This document shows positions 24,216 through 32,426 of a stretch of DNA of 39,125 nt, piece by piece (positions within the stretch are counted from its first letter, which is position 1; each line of letters begins with the position of its first letter). The notes under the pieces were generated by a model. It did not search any database. It saw nothing but the letters and a program-made list of their open reading frames with translations, and had not been told where the DNA came from. A program made the position numbers and the translations under genes. Source of the stretch: an uncultured Lachnospiraceae bacterium (GTDB lineage Bacteria; Bacillota; Clostridia; Lachnospirales; Lachnospiraceae); assembly GCA_910585215.1 (NCBI GenBank), contig CAJUDQ010000022.1:14263-53387 (forward strand), written 5' to 3'.

Positions 24216-26168
24216 CTATACCTGCCCGTCTTCATAAGCCTTCACTAACATTTTTAAATCTTTTATCTTTTCCCTTAGAATTTCTCCTGTATCGGTATCT
24301 GCCACTCTGACTCTTTCCTTCATTCTTTCTGTAATTTTTATTACTGGTGATACTTTATAATTGATATAGCTTCCCTGTCCTGCAAGAACTCTGTCCTTTG
24401 CAGAAATCATATGCTCTGCCAGCGCAATATGATGAGAGCTGAAAATCAGAGTATATCCGGCTATTCCCGTTTTGGTCCGGTAAGCCTTTGAAATACCTCC
24501 GTCTATCACATACAGCTTGCCGTTTGCCTTTACCGGACTTTCTCCGTCCTTCAGCTTTACCGGCACATGACCGTTTATAATATGCGAGATTTCCGGGTTT
24601 AATCCAAACTCCTCAAATATCATATCACAGATTTTCTCCTGATTGCTTAACTGATAGTATGGATTGTAAATTTCCTTTTTTGCTCTTTCATCTTGGATAA
24701 AATATCCCTCAAACGCCGACATCTTGCTTTTTCCATATACAGAAGAATTTTTTCCACACCACAGATACCACATAAAATCCACAGACTCCGGATTTTTTGT
24801 ATAATATGCCTGCTTTACCATTTTATTTGTATAATCAAGAAGCTTTTTCCCCTTATAACGTTTGCCATCAAGCACCACTTCCGTAAAGCTTCCATCTTCA
24901 TTCATCGGAATACAACCGTGATACAGAAGATTGGAATTGCAGCAGGTATACATGGAACCTTTATTATATAAAAACTCTACATGCCGGTTAAACAGCTCTG
25001 AATGTCGGAAGGAAGAAACCAGTGTATACAAAAGCTCCTGTTCACCCTCGGTCAGCTCCAGAGGATTTTTTGAATCTACAGTTGGAAACATGGCATCTTT
25101 CAGCTTATATTCCACACCTCCGATTTCAATTGTTCCCTTATCATAGTTTAGCTTTTTCAGAAAATTTCTGTCATCCATATCATATTCCGGATGTCTCTCG
25201 ATAATCTGGCCCTCTATTTTAAACTGAATAACCGCAATTGCCTTGTGCATTTTTGCTGCAAGCTGAATATCTACATTATCATAAACATTTTCATCTAAAA
25301 GCTTTGGCAAAAATCCTCTGCAGTCATCATTTTTATATATATTTGAAGCGAACATGGACAACGGCCTCAGATTAATGCCATATCCGTCCTCCAACACATC
25401 AAAATTGTTATAACTCACCGCGATTCTGACTACATTTGCGACCAGCGCCAGATTTCCACAGGCGGCACCCATCCACGAAATATCATGATTTCCCCACTGA
25501 ATATCCACATCCGGAAAATTCATAAGCTCATTCATAATAATATCTGCTCTTGGTCCTCTGTCAAAAATATCACCGATAATATGCAGCTTATCTACTGCCA
25601 GACGCTGCGCCAGCACGCATAGATGACCGATAAAATCTGCCCCTGAATCAGATTCTATAATAGAATGAATAATTTCATCATAATATTTTTTCTTGTCCAC
25701 TTCAGCTGTATCGACATTTAAAAGCTCTTCTATTGCATATCCATAATCTTCCGGAAGCTTTTTTCTTACCTTCGACCGTGTATATTTAGAAGAAAGCTCT
25801 CTGCACAGCTTTATCAGTCGACAGATAAGGATTTTCTGCTCTTCCTTTCCAAAGCCTCTTGCCTGATAGGATTTGATATTTTCATCTGGAAAATATATAA
25901 AATGTGCAAATCGTTCCTGCTCCTCTCCTGTCATGGAATCAGAAAAATATTCCCTGATTTTGTCCATAATCGTTCCCGATGCACTGTGCAGAAGATTCAA
26001 AAAGGCTTCGTATTCTCCGTGTATATCGCTGAAAAAATATTCTGTTCCCTTTGGAAGCCCCATAATCGCTGTCAGATTAATAATTTCACTTTTGGCAGCG
26101 GCAGCGCTTGGATATTTCTCAGCTAGAAGCTTCAGATATTTTTTATCTAAATTTTTGGATTGTTCCAT
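24216..26168 (-). CDS. fbp: Fructose-1,6-bisphosphatase, class III
   Basis: The enzyme removes the 1-phosphate from fructose-1,6-bisphosphate in gluconeogenesis. Class III enzymes have a metallophosphoesterase core, seen here as FFSDIHGEYEAF, IIGDIFDRGPRAD and WGNHDISWMGAACG, with later INGHVPVKLKDGESP and the long C-terminal part. I place the start at ATG 26168 (650 residues): GGAGGATTAAAA precedes it. A longer in-frame start at 26252 lies upstream of the promoter at 26203-26231 and adds 28 non-conserved residues. It is inserted between rplQ and ecfA, which are usually adjacent, and is followed within 5 bp by ecfA, so the sugar gene and the transporter genes probably share a transcript. Confidence 0.95.
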   Translation of the reverse strand: MEQSKNLDKKYLKLLAEKYPSAAAAKSEIINLTAIMGLPKGTEYFFSDIHGEYEAFLNLLHSASGTIMDKIREYFSDSMTGEEQERFAHFIYFPDENIKSYQARGFGKEEQKILICRLIKLCRELSSKYTRSKVRKKLPEDYGYAIEELLNVDTAEVDKKKYYDEIIHSIIESDSGADFIGHLCVLAQRLAVDKLHIIGDIFDRGPRADIIMNELMNFPDVDIQWGNHDISWMGAACGNLALVANVVRIAVSYNNFDVLEDGYGINLRPLSMFASNIYKNDDCRGFLPKLLDENVYDNVDIQLAAKMHKAIAVIQFKIEGQIIERHPEYDMDDRNFLKKLNYDKGTIEIGGVEYKLKDAMFPTVDSKNPLELTEGEQELLYTLVSSFRHSELFNRHVEFLYNKGSMYTCCNSNLLYHGCIPMNEDGSFTEVVLDGKRYKGKKLLDYTNKMVKQAYYTKNPESVDFMWYLWCGKNSSVYGKSKMSAFEGYFIQDERAKKEIYNPYYQLSNQEKICDMIFEEFGLNPEISHIINGHVPVKLKDGESPVKANGKLYVIDGGISKAYRTKTGIAGYTLIFSSHHIALAEHMISAKDRVLAGQGSYINYKVSPVIKITERMKERVRVADTDTGEILREKIKDLKMLVKAYEDGQV

Positions 26169-26202
26169 TTTTAATCCTCCATCTGCAACATAATTTTCCT
26201 TT

Positions 26203-26231
26203 ATTATATAGTATGTCTGCATAGATTGCAA
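26203..26231 (-). promoter_or_regulatory. Promoter of fbp-ecfA-ecfT-truA
   Basis: On the minus strand TTGCAA (26231-26226) and TATAAT (26208-26203) are 17 bp apart. The -35 is imperfect, the -10 consensus. It gives a leader of only about 30 nt. Confidence 0.55.
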
Positions 26232-26270
26232 ATTATATTTCACATTGCTCATATAAGAATATCCTATAAA

Positions 26271-26305
26271 GAAAAAAAGCCGAACAGTTTTTTATCTGCT
26301 CAGCT
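26271..26305 (-). terminator. Terminator of the ribosomal cluster after rplQ
   Basis: On the minus strand AGCTGAGCAG and CTGTTCGGCT (26305-26278) pair over 10 bp with two G-U, then seven U. It begins 13 bp past the rplQ stop. Confidence 0.85.
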
Positions 26306-26317
26306 TCTTTTTTCTTT

Positions 26318-26854
26318 TTATACTAATTCAAGCACAACTTCCATCGCCGCATCACCTTTTCTTGGACCGATTTTGATAATACGTGTATATCCGCCATTTC
26401 TGTCAGCATACTTTGGTGCGATTTCTGTAAACAGCTTATTCGGCAAATCAATTGTTTTTGTATTTCTCTTTCTTCCGGCAGCCTTCTGAGGAACTTCCTT
26501 TACGGAATAAAGAACTTTAAGCATCTGTCTTCTTGCATGAAGTCTGGAAGGTAAATCCTTCTTAATCTTCTTTTCCACAGTTTCATACTGTGTTACCTTC
26601 TTGCCGTCAACAACTTCTTTTACTCTTTTTCCTTCTGCATCCTTCTTTGGAACCTTGGCCTGAACAGTGACTTCTTCAAAGTTGTCTTTCTCTTTTACTG
26701 CCAGTGCAATCAAATGCTCTGCCACCTTGCGGACTTCCTTTGCTCTTGCCTCTGTTGTAATAATTTTGCCATTGTAAATCAGGCTTGTTACCTGTGCTCT
26801 GATTAATGCCTTTCTCTGTGCAGACTCTCTGCCAAGCTTTCTATATCCAGCCAT
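26318..26854 (-). CDS. rplQ: Ribosomal protein L17, enlarged
   Basis: Large-subunit protein near the exit tunnel. The conserved start is MAGYRKLGRESAQRKALIRA and the end GDAAMEVVLELV. ATG at 26854 follows GGAGGTTAATTAAA; an upstream in-frame start adds 27 unrelated residues. The product is 178 residues against about 120-130 in most bacteria. The excess is a Lys/Glu/Val-rich insert at about residues 65-105 (KVPKKDAEGKRVKEVVDGKK). I know such inserts from Lachnospiraceae L17. It is the last gene of the alpha cluster. Confidence 0.96.
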   Translation of the reverse strand: MAGYRKLGRESAQRKALIRAQVTSLIYNGKIITTEARAKEVRKVAEHLIALAVKEKDNFEEVTVQAKVPKKDAEGKRVKEVVDGKKVTQYETVEKKIKKDLPSRLHARRQMLKVLYSVKEVPQKAAGRKRNTKTIDLPNKLFTEIAPKYADRNGGYTRIIKIGPRKGDAAMEVVLELV

Positions 26855-26929
26855 TTTAATTAACCTCCATTTGTGGAACATATACCTGTACACTTCGGAA
26901 TTATCAGATATATGCTTTTCTTCGTCATC

Positions 26930-26945
26930 AATCAATAAATTGATT
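26930..26945. repeat. Palindrome in the rpoA-rplQ spacer
   Basis: AATCAATAAATTGATT forms a 7-bp stem with a two-base loop and is preceded by GTCATC. The same 16 bases recur at 36498-36513 in the rpsN-rpsH spacer. Confidence 0.7.
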
Positions 26946-26964
26946 CATAACTTTTCCATAAATA

Positions 26965-27924
26965 CTAATCATTGTCACTCTTAAGTGAAAGACCAAGCTC
27001 TTTCAGCTTATTGAGTACTTCTTCCAAGGACTTGCGTCCAAGATTACGAACCTTCATCATATCCTCGGAGCTTCTGTTTATCAGCTCTTCTACAGTATTA
27101 ATTCCGGCTCTCTTTAAGCAATTGTAGGAACGAACAGAAAGTTCCAGCTCATCAATGTTCATTTCCAATACTCTGTCGATTGGGTCTTCTTCCTTTTCTA
27201 CCATTACATCTACTGTACGGGCATTTTCAGAAAGGTCAATGAACAGATTCAGATGTTCGCTCAATACCTTTGCTGCAAGGCTTACCGCATCGTCAGGAGC
27301 TAATGTACCATTTGTATAAACATCCAGTGTAAGCTTATCATAATCTGTAATATGACCTACACGAGTATCCTCTATCGCAAGATTTACGCGCTCTACCGGT
27401 GTATAAATGGAATCTATCGCAATGACACCGATTGGAAGCTCTTCATTCTTGTTTTTATCTGAGCTGACATATCCCCTGCCATTTGTAATCGTAAGTTCTA
27501 TATATAATTTGCTGTCAGTACCGCCGCTAAGCGTTGCGATAACCAAATCAGGATTTAAAATTTCAATATCAGGGTCTGTTTGAATATCTCCGGCTGTGAC
27601 AACACCTTCTCCGCTGTATTCGATGTATGCAACCTTTGCTTCATTTGTATCACTGTTATTTTTGATTGCGATATTTTTAATGTTCAGAATAATTTCCGTC
27701 ACATCTTCCTTTACTCCGGGAATAGAGCTGAATTCATGAAGCACGCCGTCTATCTTTATCTGACTTACGGCAGCGCCCGGCAGCGATGAAAGCATAATCC
27801 TTCTTAAAGAATTGCCAAGCGTTGTACCGTAACCCCTTTCAAGTGGCTCTACTACAAACTTACCATATCTCTTATCCTCTGAGATTTCGACAATCTCAAT
27901 GTTTGGTTTTTCGAAATCGAACAA
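26965..27924 (-). CDS. rpoA: RNA polymerase alpha subunit
   Basis: Alpha assembles RNA polymerase (N-terminal domain) and contacts promoter UP elements and activators (C-terminal domain). It has 319 residues. VEPLERGYGTTLGNSLRRIMLSSLPG (about 27-52) marks the assembly domain, and LELSVRSYNCLKRAGINTVEEL and MMKVRNLGRKSLEEV the C-terminal domain. The start is TTG at 27924 with AGGGGC seven bases upstream. It lies between rpsD and rplQ as usual, but the 614-bp gap to rpsD is abnormal. Confidence 0.97.
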   Translation of the reverse strand: MFDFEKPNIEIVEISEDKRYGKFVVEPLERGYGTTLGNSLRRIMLSSLPGAAVSQIKIDGVLHEFSSIPGVKEDVTEIILNIKNIAIKNNSDTNEAKVAYIEYSGEGVVTAGDIQTDPDIEILNPDLVIATLSGGTDSKLYIELTITNGRGYVSSDKNKNEELPIGVIAIDSIYTPVERVNLAIEDTRVGHITDYDKLTLDVYTNGTLAPDDAVSLAAKVLSEHLNLFIDLSENARTVDVMVEKEEDPIDRVLEMNIDELELSVRSYNCLKRAGINTVEELINRSSEDMMKVRNLGRKSLEEVLNKLKELGLSLKSDND

Positions 27925-28538
27925 TATAAAGCCCCTGCTACTAAAACATATACAAAAGCGTATATGTTAGATGATTCGCCACAATCTCACGATTTATAGT
28001 TACTGTTTCAACGTATATGCTTTTGCAACCATTACTGGTATACTACTCACAAGTTATGGCAGCCCCAGAGGGGCTGTGTCGCAAAGCGACATGGCAGCGA
28101 AGCTGCCACCCTGTCCTGTATACTCCACAGTCGTAAATTCCCGACTAAGCCATCGGTACATATCCACACTTACTTAATTTTTGTAATCTTGTGGATTTCA
28201 TCTAATTAGCTTTTCCTTTCCCAGATTTTTTTATAATCAGTCTTTGGCTGATTACATTTTTTAGGCAGTCAACGCAATGTTGGCTGCATGATTTGCCCTT
28301 GATTTTCGGGACTTGACCATTGACCAGTTATACCCACAGATTTCTACATCTTTGTTATATCAGACTCTTTCAACTGATAAGGGCTTCATTTCCATAACTC
28401 CGCCTGCTATAAAGTCAGCACAAACTATACCTTGGATTTTAGGTACTTTTGAGTATATTTACTCACATTTAATACTATTTTCAAATACTGAATAAGTTTC
28501 CTTTTTATTTAATTCACCACTGCTGTTCATGTTAATTT
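27925..28538. other. 614-bp spacer between rpsD and rpoA with hairpins
   Basis: No intact gene. From the rpoA side it holds a 15-bp inverted repeat (CAAAAGCGTATATGT near 27953-27967 with ACGTATATGCTTTTG near 28011-28025, two G-U), three abutting hairpins (28060-28108), then TAATCAG/CTGATTA (28234-28254) and GCAGTCAAC/GTTGGCTGC (28265-28287). On the minus strand, about 28445-28270 reads as protein-like sequence broken by one stop: IQGIVCADFIAGGVMEMKPL, then VEICGYNWSMVKSRKS. This may be a decayed gene end, perhaps of a transposon protein, but I cannot name it. Confidence 0.6.
28060..28108. repeat. Three back-to-back GC-rich hairpins
   Basis: Perfect stems with three-base purine loops follow each other without a gap: CAGCCCC/GGGGCTG (28060-28076, loop AGA), TGTCGC/GCGACA (28077-28091, loop AAA), TGGCAGC/GCTGCCA (28092-28108, loop GAA). 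A further TGGCAGC at 28057-28063 could pair with the last arm and close all three. Confidence 0.85.
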
Positions 28539-29132
28539 TTATTTTGAATACAACTCGACGATTAACATTTCATCTACCGGCACATCGATATTCTCTCTTA
28601 CTGGAAGCTGCTTTACTGTACCATTCAAAGCTTCATGGTCTGCTTCAAGCCATTCCGGAATCAGTCTTCCGTCTGTCACCTCAAGGATATCCTTATATCT
28701 CTGAGAAGACCTGCTCTTTTCTCTGATTTCAATGGTATCTCCAGCTTTCACAAGGAAGGATGGAATATTTACACACTTGCCATTTACCAGAACATGCTTG
28801 TGGTCAACAATCTGTCTTGCTTCTTTTCTTGTTCTTGCATATCCCATACGGAATAATACATTGTCGAGCCTGCGTTCCAGTAAAATCATAAGATTTTCAC
28901 CTGCCTGGCCCTTCATCTTGGATGCCGTTGCAAAATAATTTCTGAAAGGCTTCTCCAATACACCATATATAAACTTTGCTTTCTGCTTTTCTCTTAACTG
29001 AAGGCCATATTCACTGACCTTTTTATTTGCTCTTTTTAACTCTCTTTTTGATTTCTTATCTATTCCTAAATACATCGGGTCAAGACCGAGTGATCTGCAT
29101 CTTTTAAGAACAGGAACTCTGTTTACTGCCAT
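28539..29132 (-). CDS. rpsD: Ribosomal protein S4
   Basis: Primary 16S-binding protein of 197 residues; in many bacteria it also represses its own operon. It contains the S4 RNA-binding domain (RLDNVLFRMGYARTRKEARQIVDHKHVLVNG, about residues 87-117) and the ending NIDVPVDEMLIVELYSK. The N-terminus has no zinc-binding Cys cluster, only one Cys, so this is the zinc-free form. ATG after ATAGGAGGTGCAGATAA. It follows rpsK by 16 bp. Confidence 0.97.
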   Translation of the reverse strand: MAVNRVPVLKRCRSLGLDPMYLGIDKKSKRELKRANKKVSEYGLQLREKQKAKFIYGVLEKPFRNYFATASKMKGQAGENLMILLERRLDNVLFRMGYARTRKEARQIVDHKHVLVNGKCVNIPSFLVKAGDTIEIREKSRSSQRYKDILEVTDGRLIPEWLEADHEALNGTVKQLPVRENIDVPVDEMLIVELYSK

Positions 29133-29148
29133 TTATCTGCACCTCCTA

Positions 29149-29541
29149 TTAGACTCTTCTGCGCTTTGGCGGACGACATCCGTTATGTGGAACTGGTGTC
29201 ACGTCTTTGATACTTGTAACGTCAAGTCCGCAGGCGGAAAGTGCACGAATCGCTGCCTCTCTTCCTGAACCGGGACCCTTTACCATAACATCTACTGATT
29301 TTAATCCATGAACCAAAGCTGCTCTTGTAGCAGTTTCAGCCGCCATCTGAGCTGCATAAGGAGTAGATTTCCTTGAACCTTTAAAACCAAGACCACCGGC
29401 ACTGGCCCATGACAATGCGTTGCCCTCTGTATCTGTGATGGTAACAATTGTATTATTAAATGATGCCTGAATATGTGCCTGTCCGCGTTCAACGTTTTTC
29501 TTTACACGCTTCTTTGTCACTTTTTTTGTAACTTTAGCCAT
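29149..29541 (-). CDS. rpsK: Ribosomal protein S11
   Basis: Small-subunit platform protein of 130 residues. It has the basic N-terminus (KKVTKKRVKKNVERGQAHI), SFNNTIVTITDTEGNALSWASAG, and the invariant end VTPVPHNGCRPPKRRRV. It sits between rpsM and rpsD in the standard alpha cluster; the 132-bp gap to rpsM carries a short tandem repeat. Confidence 0.97.
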   Translation of the reverse strand: MAKVTKKVTKKRVKKNVERGQAHIQASFNNTIVTITDTEGNALSWASAGGLGFKGSRKSTPYAAQMAAETATRAALVHGLKSVDVMVKGPGSGREAAIRALSACGLDVTSIKDVTPVPHNGCRPPKRRRV

Positions 29542-29581
29542 TTTAAACTAACCTTCCCTTATGTGGGTTATACCTTTCTTT

Positions 29582-29624
29582 GATAATATTCTTGAATAAT
29601 ATTCTTTGAATACTATTCTTTCAA
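29582..29624. repeat. 14-bp tandem repeats in the rpsM-rpsK spacer
   Basis: Three successive imperfect units: GATAATATTCTT, GAATAATATTCTTT and GAATACTATTCTTT. Confidence 0.6.
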
Positions 29625-29673
29625 AACTGCCAAAAAGAATCTAAATATTTAATATATATACAATCACTAAATA

Positions 29674-30042
29674 TTATTTCTTTTTATTTGCTACTGTTTT
29701 CTTAGGACCTTTTCTTGTTCTTGCGTTTGTCTTTGTATTCTGTCCGCGAACTGGAAGTCCTTTTCTATGACGAATGCCTCTGTAACATCCAATCTCCTGA
29801 AGAGTTTTGATGTTCAATGCAATCTCTCTTCTTAAATCGCCTTCTACAACATAATGTTCATCGACAACAGCACTGATTCTTTTTACTTCATCGTCTGTCA
29901 AATCTCTAACTCTTGTATCCGGATTCACATTTGCTGCTTTAAGAATTTTATTTGAACTGATTCTTCCGATGCCGTAAATATAGGTCAGGCCTATCTCAAT
30001 ACGCTTTTCTCTTGGTAAATCAACACCTGAAATACGAGCCAT
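29674..30042 (-). CDS. rpsM: Ribosomal protein S13
   Basis: Small-subunit head protein of 122 residues that bridges to the large subunit and touches the P-site tRNA. ARISGVDLPREKRIEIGLTYIYGIG at the front, and HRKGLPVRGQNTKTNARTRKGP near the basic tail, are typical. It is preceded by a 326-bp spacer, unusually long for rpmJ-rpsM. Confidence 0.97.
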   Translation of the reverse strand: MARISGVDLPREKRIEIGLTYIYGIGRISSNKILKAANVNPDTRVRDLTDDEVKRISAVVDEHYVVEGDLRREIALNIKTLQEIGCYRGIRHRKGLPVRGQNTKTNARTRKGPKKTVANKKK

Positions 30043-30368
30043 GTGTTATACAACCTGCTACTAAAAACAATTCTTAGTAGTTTTTCCTTTCATAATATTT
30101 TTCTTCATGATAATTTGTACACATATAAGTGCTTTTTCTGTCATCAATCGCTTATGGTTGATGACCGCGCAATCAATGCAGCCAGCCTCTGGCTGGTTTC
30201 TTAACAGACATTAATTGCATGATTTATATAAAGCAATTTCCTTCCCTGTAACATGGCAGTGAATGAGAGTGGTTCATTACCACGTACCCCGGTGTTCCAT
30301 TGCTGCAGCCGCTAATTTTGTCATAAACCTTCTGCAGTGAATGACATTTCATAAGCGAATACCCTGTT
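30043..30368. other. 326-bp rpmJ-rpsM spacer rich in small hairpins
   Basis: No gene seen. It holds CTACTAA/TTAGTAG near 30057-30079, a 10-bp palindrome GTCATCAATC/GGTTGATGAC at 30140-30165, CCAGCC/GGCTGG near 30184-30198, and two copies of GCAGTGAATGA about 80 bp apart (near 30250 and 30333). The palindrome belongs to the family seen in other ribosomal spacers. Confidence 0.6.
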
Positions 30369-30482
30369 CTAGCCCTGTCTCTGCTTATGTTTCGGATTTT
30401 CACAGATTACTCTGATTGAACCCTTTCTTTTAATGACTTTGCATTTATCGCAAATAGGCTTAACTGATGATCTAACCTTCAC
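30369..30482 (-). CDS. rpmJ: Ribosomal protein L36
   Basis: The smallest ribosomal protein, 37 residues, with start GTG at 30482 and stop TAG at 30369. It reads VKVRSSVKPICDKCKVIK, then the second half with CENPKHKQRQG. Cys at C11, C14 and C27 plus His make the zinc site, so this is the zinc-binding form. GGAGGATTTTGCT precedes the start. It sits between infA and rpsM as in most Firmicutes. Confidence 0.95.
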   Translation of the reverse strand: MKVRSSVKPICDKCKVIKRKGSIRVICENPKHKQRQG

Positions 30483-30567
30483 AGCAAAATCCTCCTTTCA
30501 AAAAAGTCCATTTGAAACTATAACATAAAATGCCTGAAAATACAAGTAATTTTTGGATTTTTTTCTT

Positions 30568-30786
30568 TTATTTATCTCTCCAGATAATGCGCCCCTTATT
30601 CAGGTCGTACGGTGAAAGTTCAATCTTTACCTTATCTCCCTGAAGAATACGGATAAAGTTCATACGAAGTTTTCCGCTGATATGGGCAAGTACTACATGA
30701 CCATTTTCCAATTCAACTTTAAACATTGCATTTGGAAGCTTTTCAACAATAACGCCTTCCATTTCAATTAAATCAGATTTTGACAT
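30568..30786 (-). CDS. infA: Translation initiation factor IF-1
   Basis: IF-1 binds the ribosomal A site during initiation. The product has 72 residues and one S1-type OB fold: SKSDLIEMEGVIVEKLPNAM, then the HISGKLRMNFIRILQGDKV strand-helix and the ending LNKGRIIWRDK. I take ATG at 30786, preceded by AGGAGGATTGAAA. An upstream in-frame start (30843) would overlap map and add 19 unrelated residues. Many Lachnospiraceae have a small KOW-domain gene between map and infA; it is absent here. Confidence 0.97.
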   Translation of the reverse strand: MSKSDLIEMEGVIVEKLPNAMFKVELENGHVVLAHISGKLRMNFIRILQGDKVKIELSPYDLNKGRIIWRDK

Positions 30787-30814
30787 TTTCAATCCTCCTA
30801 ATAAATAAAACCTT

Positions 30815-31567
30815 CTATAATAATGTAAGAATTTCCGGTTCACCGTCTGTAATCAGCACAGTATTTTCATAATGAGCAGACAGCAGACCATCCTCTGTAC
30901 ATACTGTCCAGTCATCATCCAGCCAGTATACCCGCCATGTTCCTTCATTTATCATTGGCTCGATGGCAAAGGTCATTCCTGACTCGATTTTCGGACCTCT
31001 TCTTCTCTGCTTGAAATTTGGAATCTGCGGGTCCTCATGAAGCCGGCTTCCAATCCCATGCCCTATAAGACTCCTTACCACTCCATATCCAAAACTCTCT
31101 GCATAGGCGCCGATTGCCTTGGATATTTCAAACAGGTGATTTCCCTGCTTTGCATATTTTATTCCCTCAAAAAAACTTTGTTTTGTCACCTGAATCAGCT
31201 TTTCTGCATTTTCACTGATTTCACCTACAGGTACTGTTCTTGCCGCATCTGCATGATAACCCTGATAAATAAGTCCTGCATCGATACTGACAATATCTCC
31301 TTCCTGAAGGATAACCTCTTTTTTTGGAATACCATGCACCACTTCATCATTTACCGATATACAGATGGATGCCGGATAGCCATTATAATTTAGAAATGAC
31401 GGAATACAATCATATCCTTTGATAATATCATCTCCGATTTTATTTAATTCCCATGTTGACATACCTGGTTTGACAGCTTTTTCAAGCTGCTCCAGAGTTT
31501 TGCCTAACAGCTTTCCCGCATGACGCATTAATTCAATTTCTCTGTGAGATTTTATTGTTATTGACAT
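30815..31567 (-). CDS. map: Methionine aminopeptidase type I
   Basis: Removes the initiator Met from nascent proteins. It has 250 residues, with no N-terminal zinc-finger extension. Metal ligands are visible in SIDAGLIYQGYHADAARTVPVG (two Asp), GHGIGSRLHEDPQIPNF (His), MTFAIEPMI (Glu) and SAHYENTVLIT (Glu). It follows adk by 12 bp, with GAGGCGTAAT before the ATG. Confidence 0.97.
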   Translation of the reverse strand: MSITIKSHREIELMRHAGKLLGKTLEQLEKAVKPGMSTWELNKIGDDIIKGYDCIPSFLNYNGYPASICISVNDEVVHGIPKKEVILQEGDIVSIDAGLIYQGYHADAARTVPVGEISENAEKLIQVTKQSFFEGIKYAKQGNHLFEISKAIGAYAESFGYGVVRSLIGHGIGSRLHEDPQIPNFKQRRRGPKIESGMTFAIEPMINEGTWRVYWLDDDWTVCTEDGLLSAHYENTVLITDGEPEILTLL

Positions 31568-31579
31568 ATTACGCCTCTT

Positions 31580-32224
31580 TTATGCCTCTAAAACCGCCAC
31601 AATCGCATCAAAGACTTCCTGCATATCCTTTGTTCCGTCTACTTCCTGCAGTACTCCTTTGTTATTATAATAATCAATCAATGGCTGTGTCTGCTCATGG
31701 TACACATTCAGCCTGTTTTCTACGGTTTCCGGCTTGTCGTCATCTCTTAAGATAAGCTCTTTTCCGCATCTGTCGCAGATGCCCTCTTCCTTGGTAGGGT
31801 TATATACTATATGATATGTCGCACCACAGCCTACACATGCCCTTCTTCCAGACATTCTTTTAATAATATTTTCATCTGGTACATCTACGTTTACTGCGTA
31901 ATCAATTTTGTCGTTCATGGCATTTAACGCATTGTCAAGACATTCTGCCTGTGGAATGGTTCTTGGGAAGCCGTCAAGAATGTATCCCTTTGCACAATCA
32001 TCCTGTTTGATTCTGTCTACCACAAGGTCACAGGTGAGTTCATCAGGAACAAGAAGGCCTTTGTCCATATATTCTTTTGCCTTTGTTCCAAGTTCTGTGC
32101 CGTTTTTGATATTTGCTCTGAAAATATCTCCTGTTGAGATATGCGGAATATCATATTTGTCTGCGAGCATTTTTGCCTGAGTACCTTTTCCGGCACCCGG
32201 CGCACCTAACATAATAATCTTCAT
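31580..32224 (-). CDS. adk: Adenylate kinase, zinc-lid form
   Basis: Interconverts ATP + AMP and 2 ADP. It has 214 residues, the long-lid size. The P-loop is GAPGAGKGT (about 7-15), with DGFPRTIPQAE later. The lid carries four Cys, CVGCGATYH and CDRCGKEL, which bind zinc in Gram-positive adenylate kinases. It sits in the usual secY-adk-map order, but a 202-bp spacer with duplicated hairpins separates it from secY. Confidence 0.98.
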   Translation of the reverse strand: MKIIMLGAPGAGKGTQAKMLADKYDIPHISTGDIFRANIKNGTELGTKAKEYMDKGLLVPDELTCDLVVDRIKQDDCAKGYILDGFPRTIPQAECLDNALNAMNDKIDYAVNVDVPDENIIKRMSGRRACVGCGATYHIVYNPTKEEGICDRCGKELILRDDDKPETVENRLNVYHEQTQPLIDYYNNKGVLQEVDGTKDMQEVFDAIVAVLEA

Positions 32225-32269
32225 AATTGCCTGCCTTTCTTATAAATTTAAATTAATCGCTGGTTATTT

Positions 32270-32386
32270 ATCGCTGATTTCATAATAATTTAACTTTATC
32301 ATTATGACGCGATGCTTAACATCTCTGCTGGTCGTTCATCGCTGATTTCATAACAATTTCAATTCTATTATTATGACGCGATGAAC
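32270..32386. repeat. Two tandem hairpin repeats in the secY-adk spacer
   Basis: Units 32270-32313 and 32338-32382 are 68 bp apart and share ATCGCTGATTTCATAA and ATTATGACGCGAT. Each folds with ATCGC/GCGAT and CATAA/TTATG arms around an internal loop; the second extends by GTTC/GAAC. Confidence 0.8.
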
Positions 32387-32392
32387 GACATA

Positions 32393-32422
32393 TACCCGCA
32401 AAAGTTTTATCTTCTGCGGGTA
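32393..32422 (-). other. Strong hairpin just after the secY stop
   Basis: TACCCGCA and TGCGGGTA (32393-32400, 32415-32422) form an 8-bp stem that continues inward to 11 of 12 pairs. It starts 4 bp after the secY stop. No U tract follows on the minus strand, so it looks like an mRNA-stabilising or pausing hairpin rather than an intrinsic terminator. Confidence 0.55.
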
Positions 32423-32426
32423 TTTA

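Noticed and set aside
30787..30843. Longer N-terminus for IF-1
   Set aside because: The extension overlaps map, is unlike any IF-1, and a perfect AGGAGGA lies before the internal ATG.
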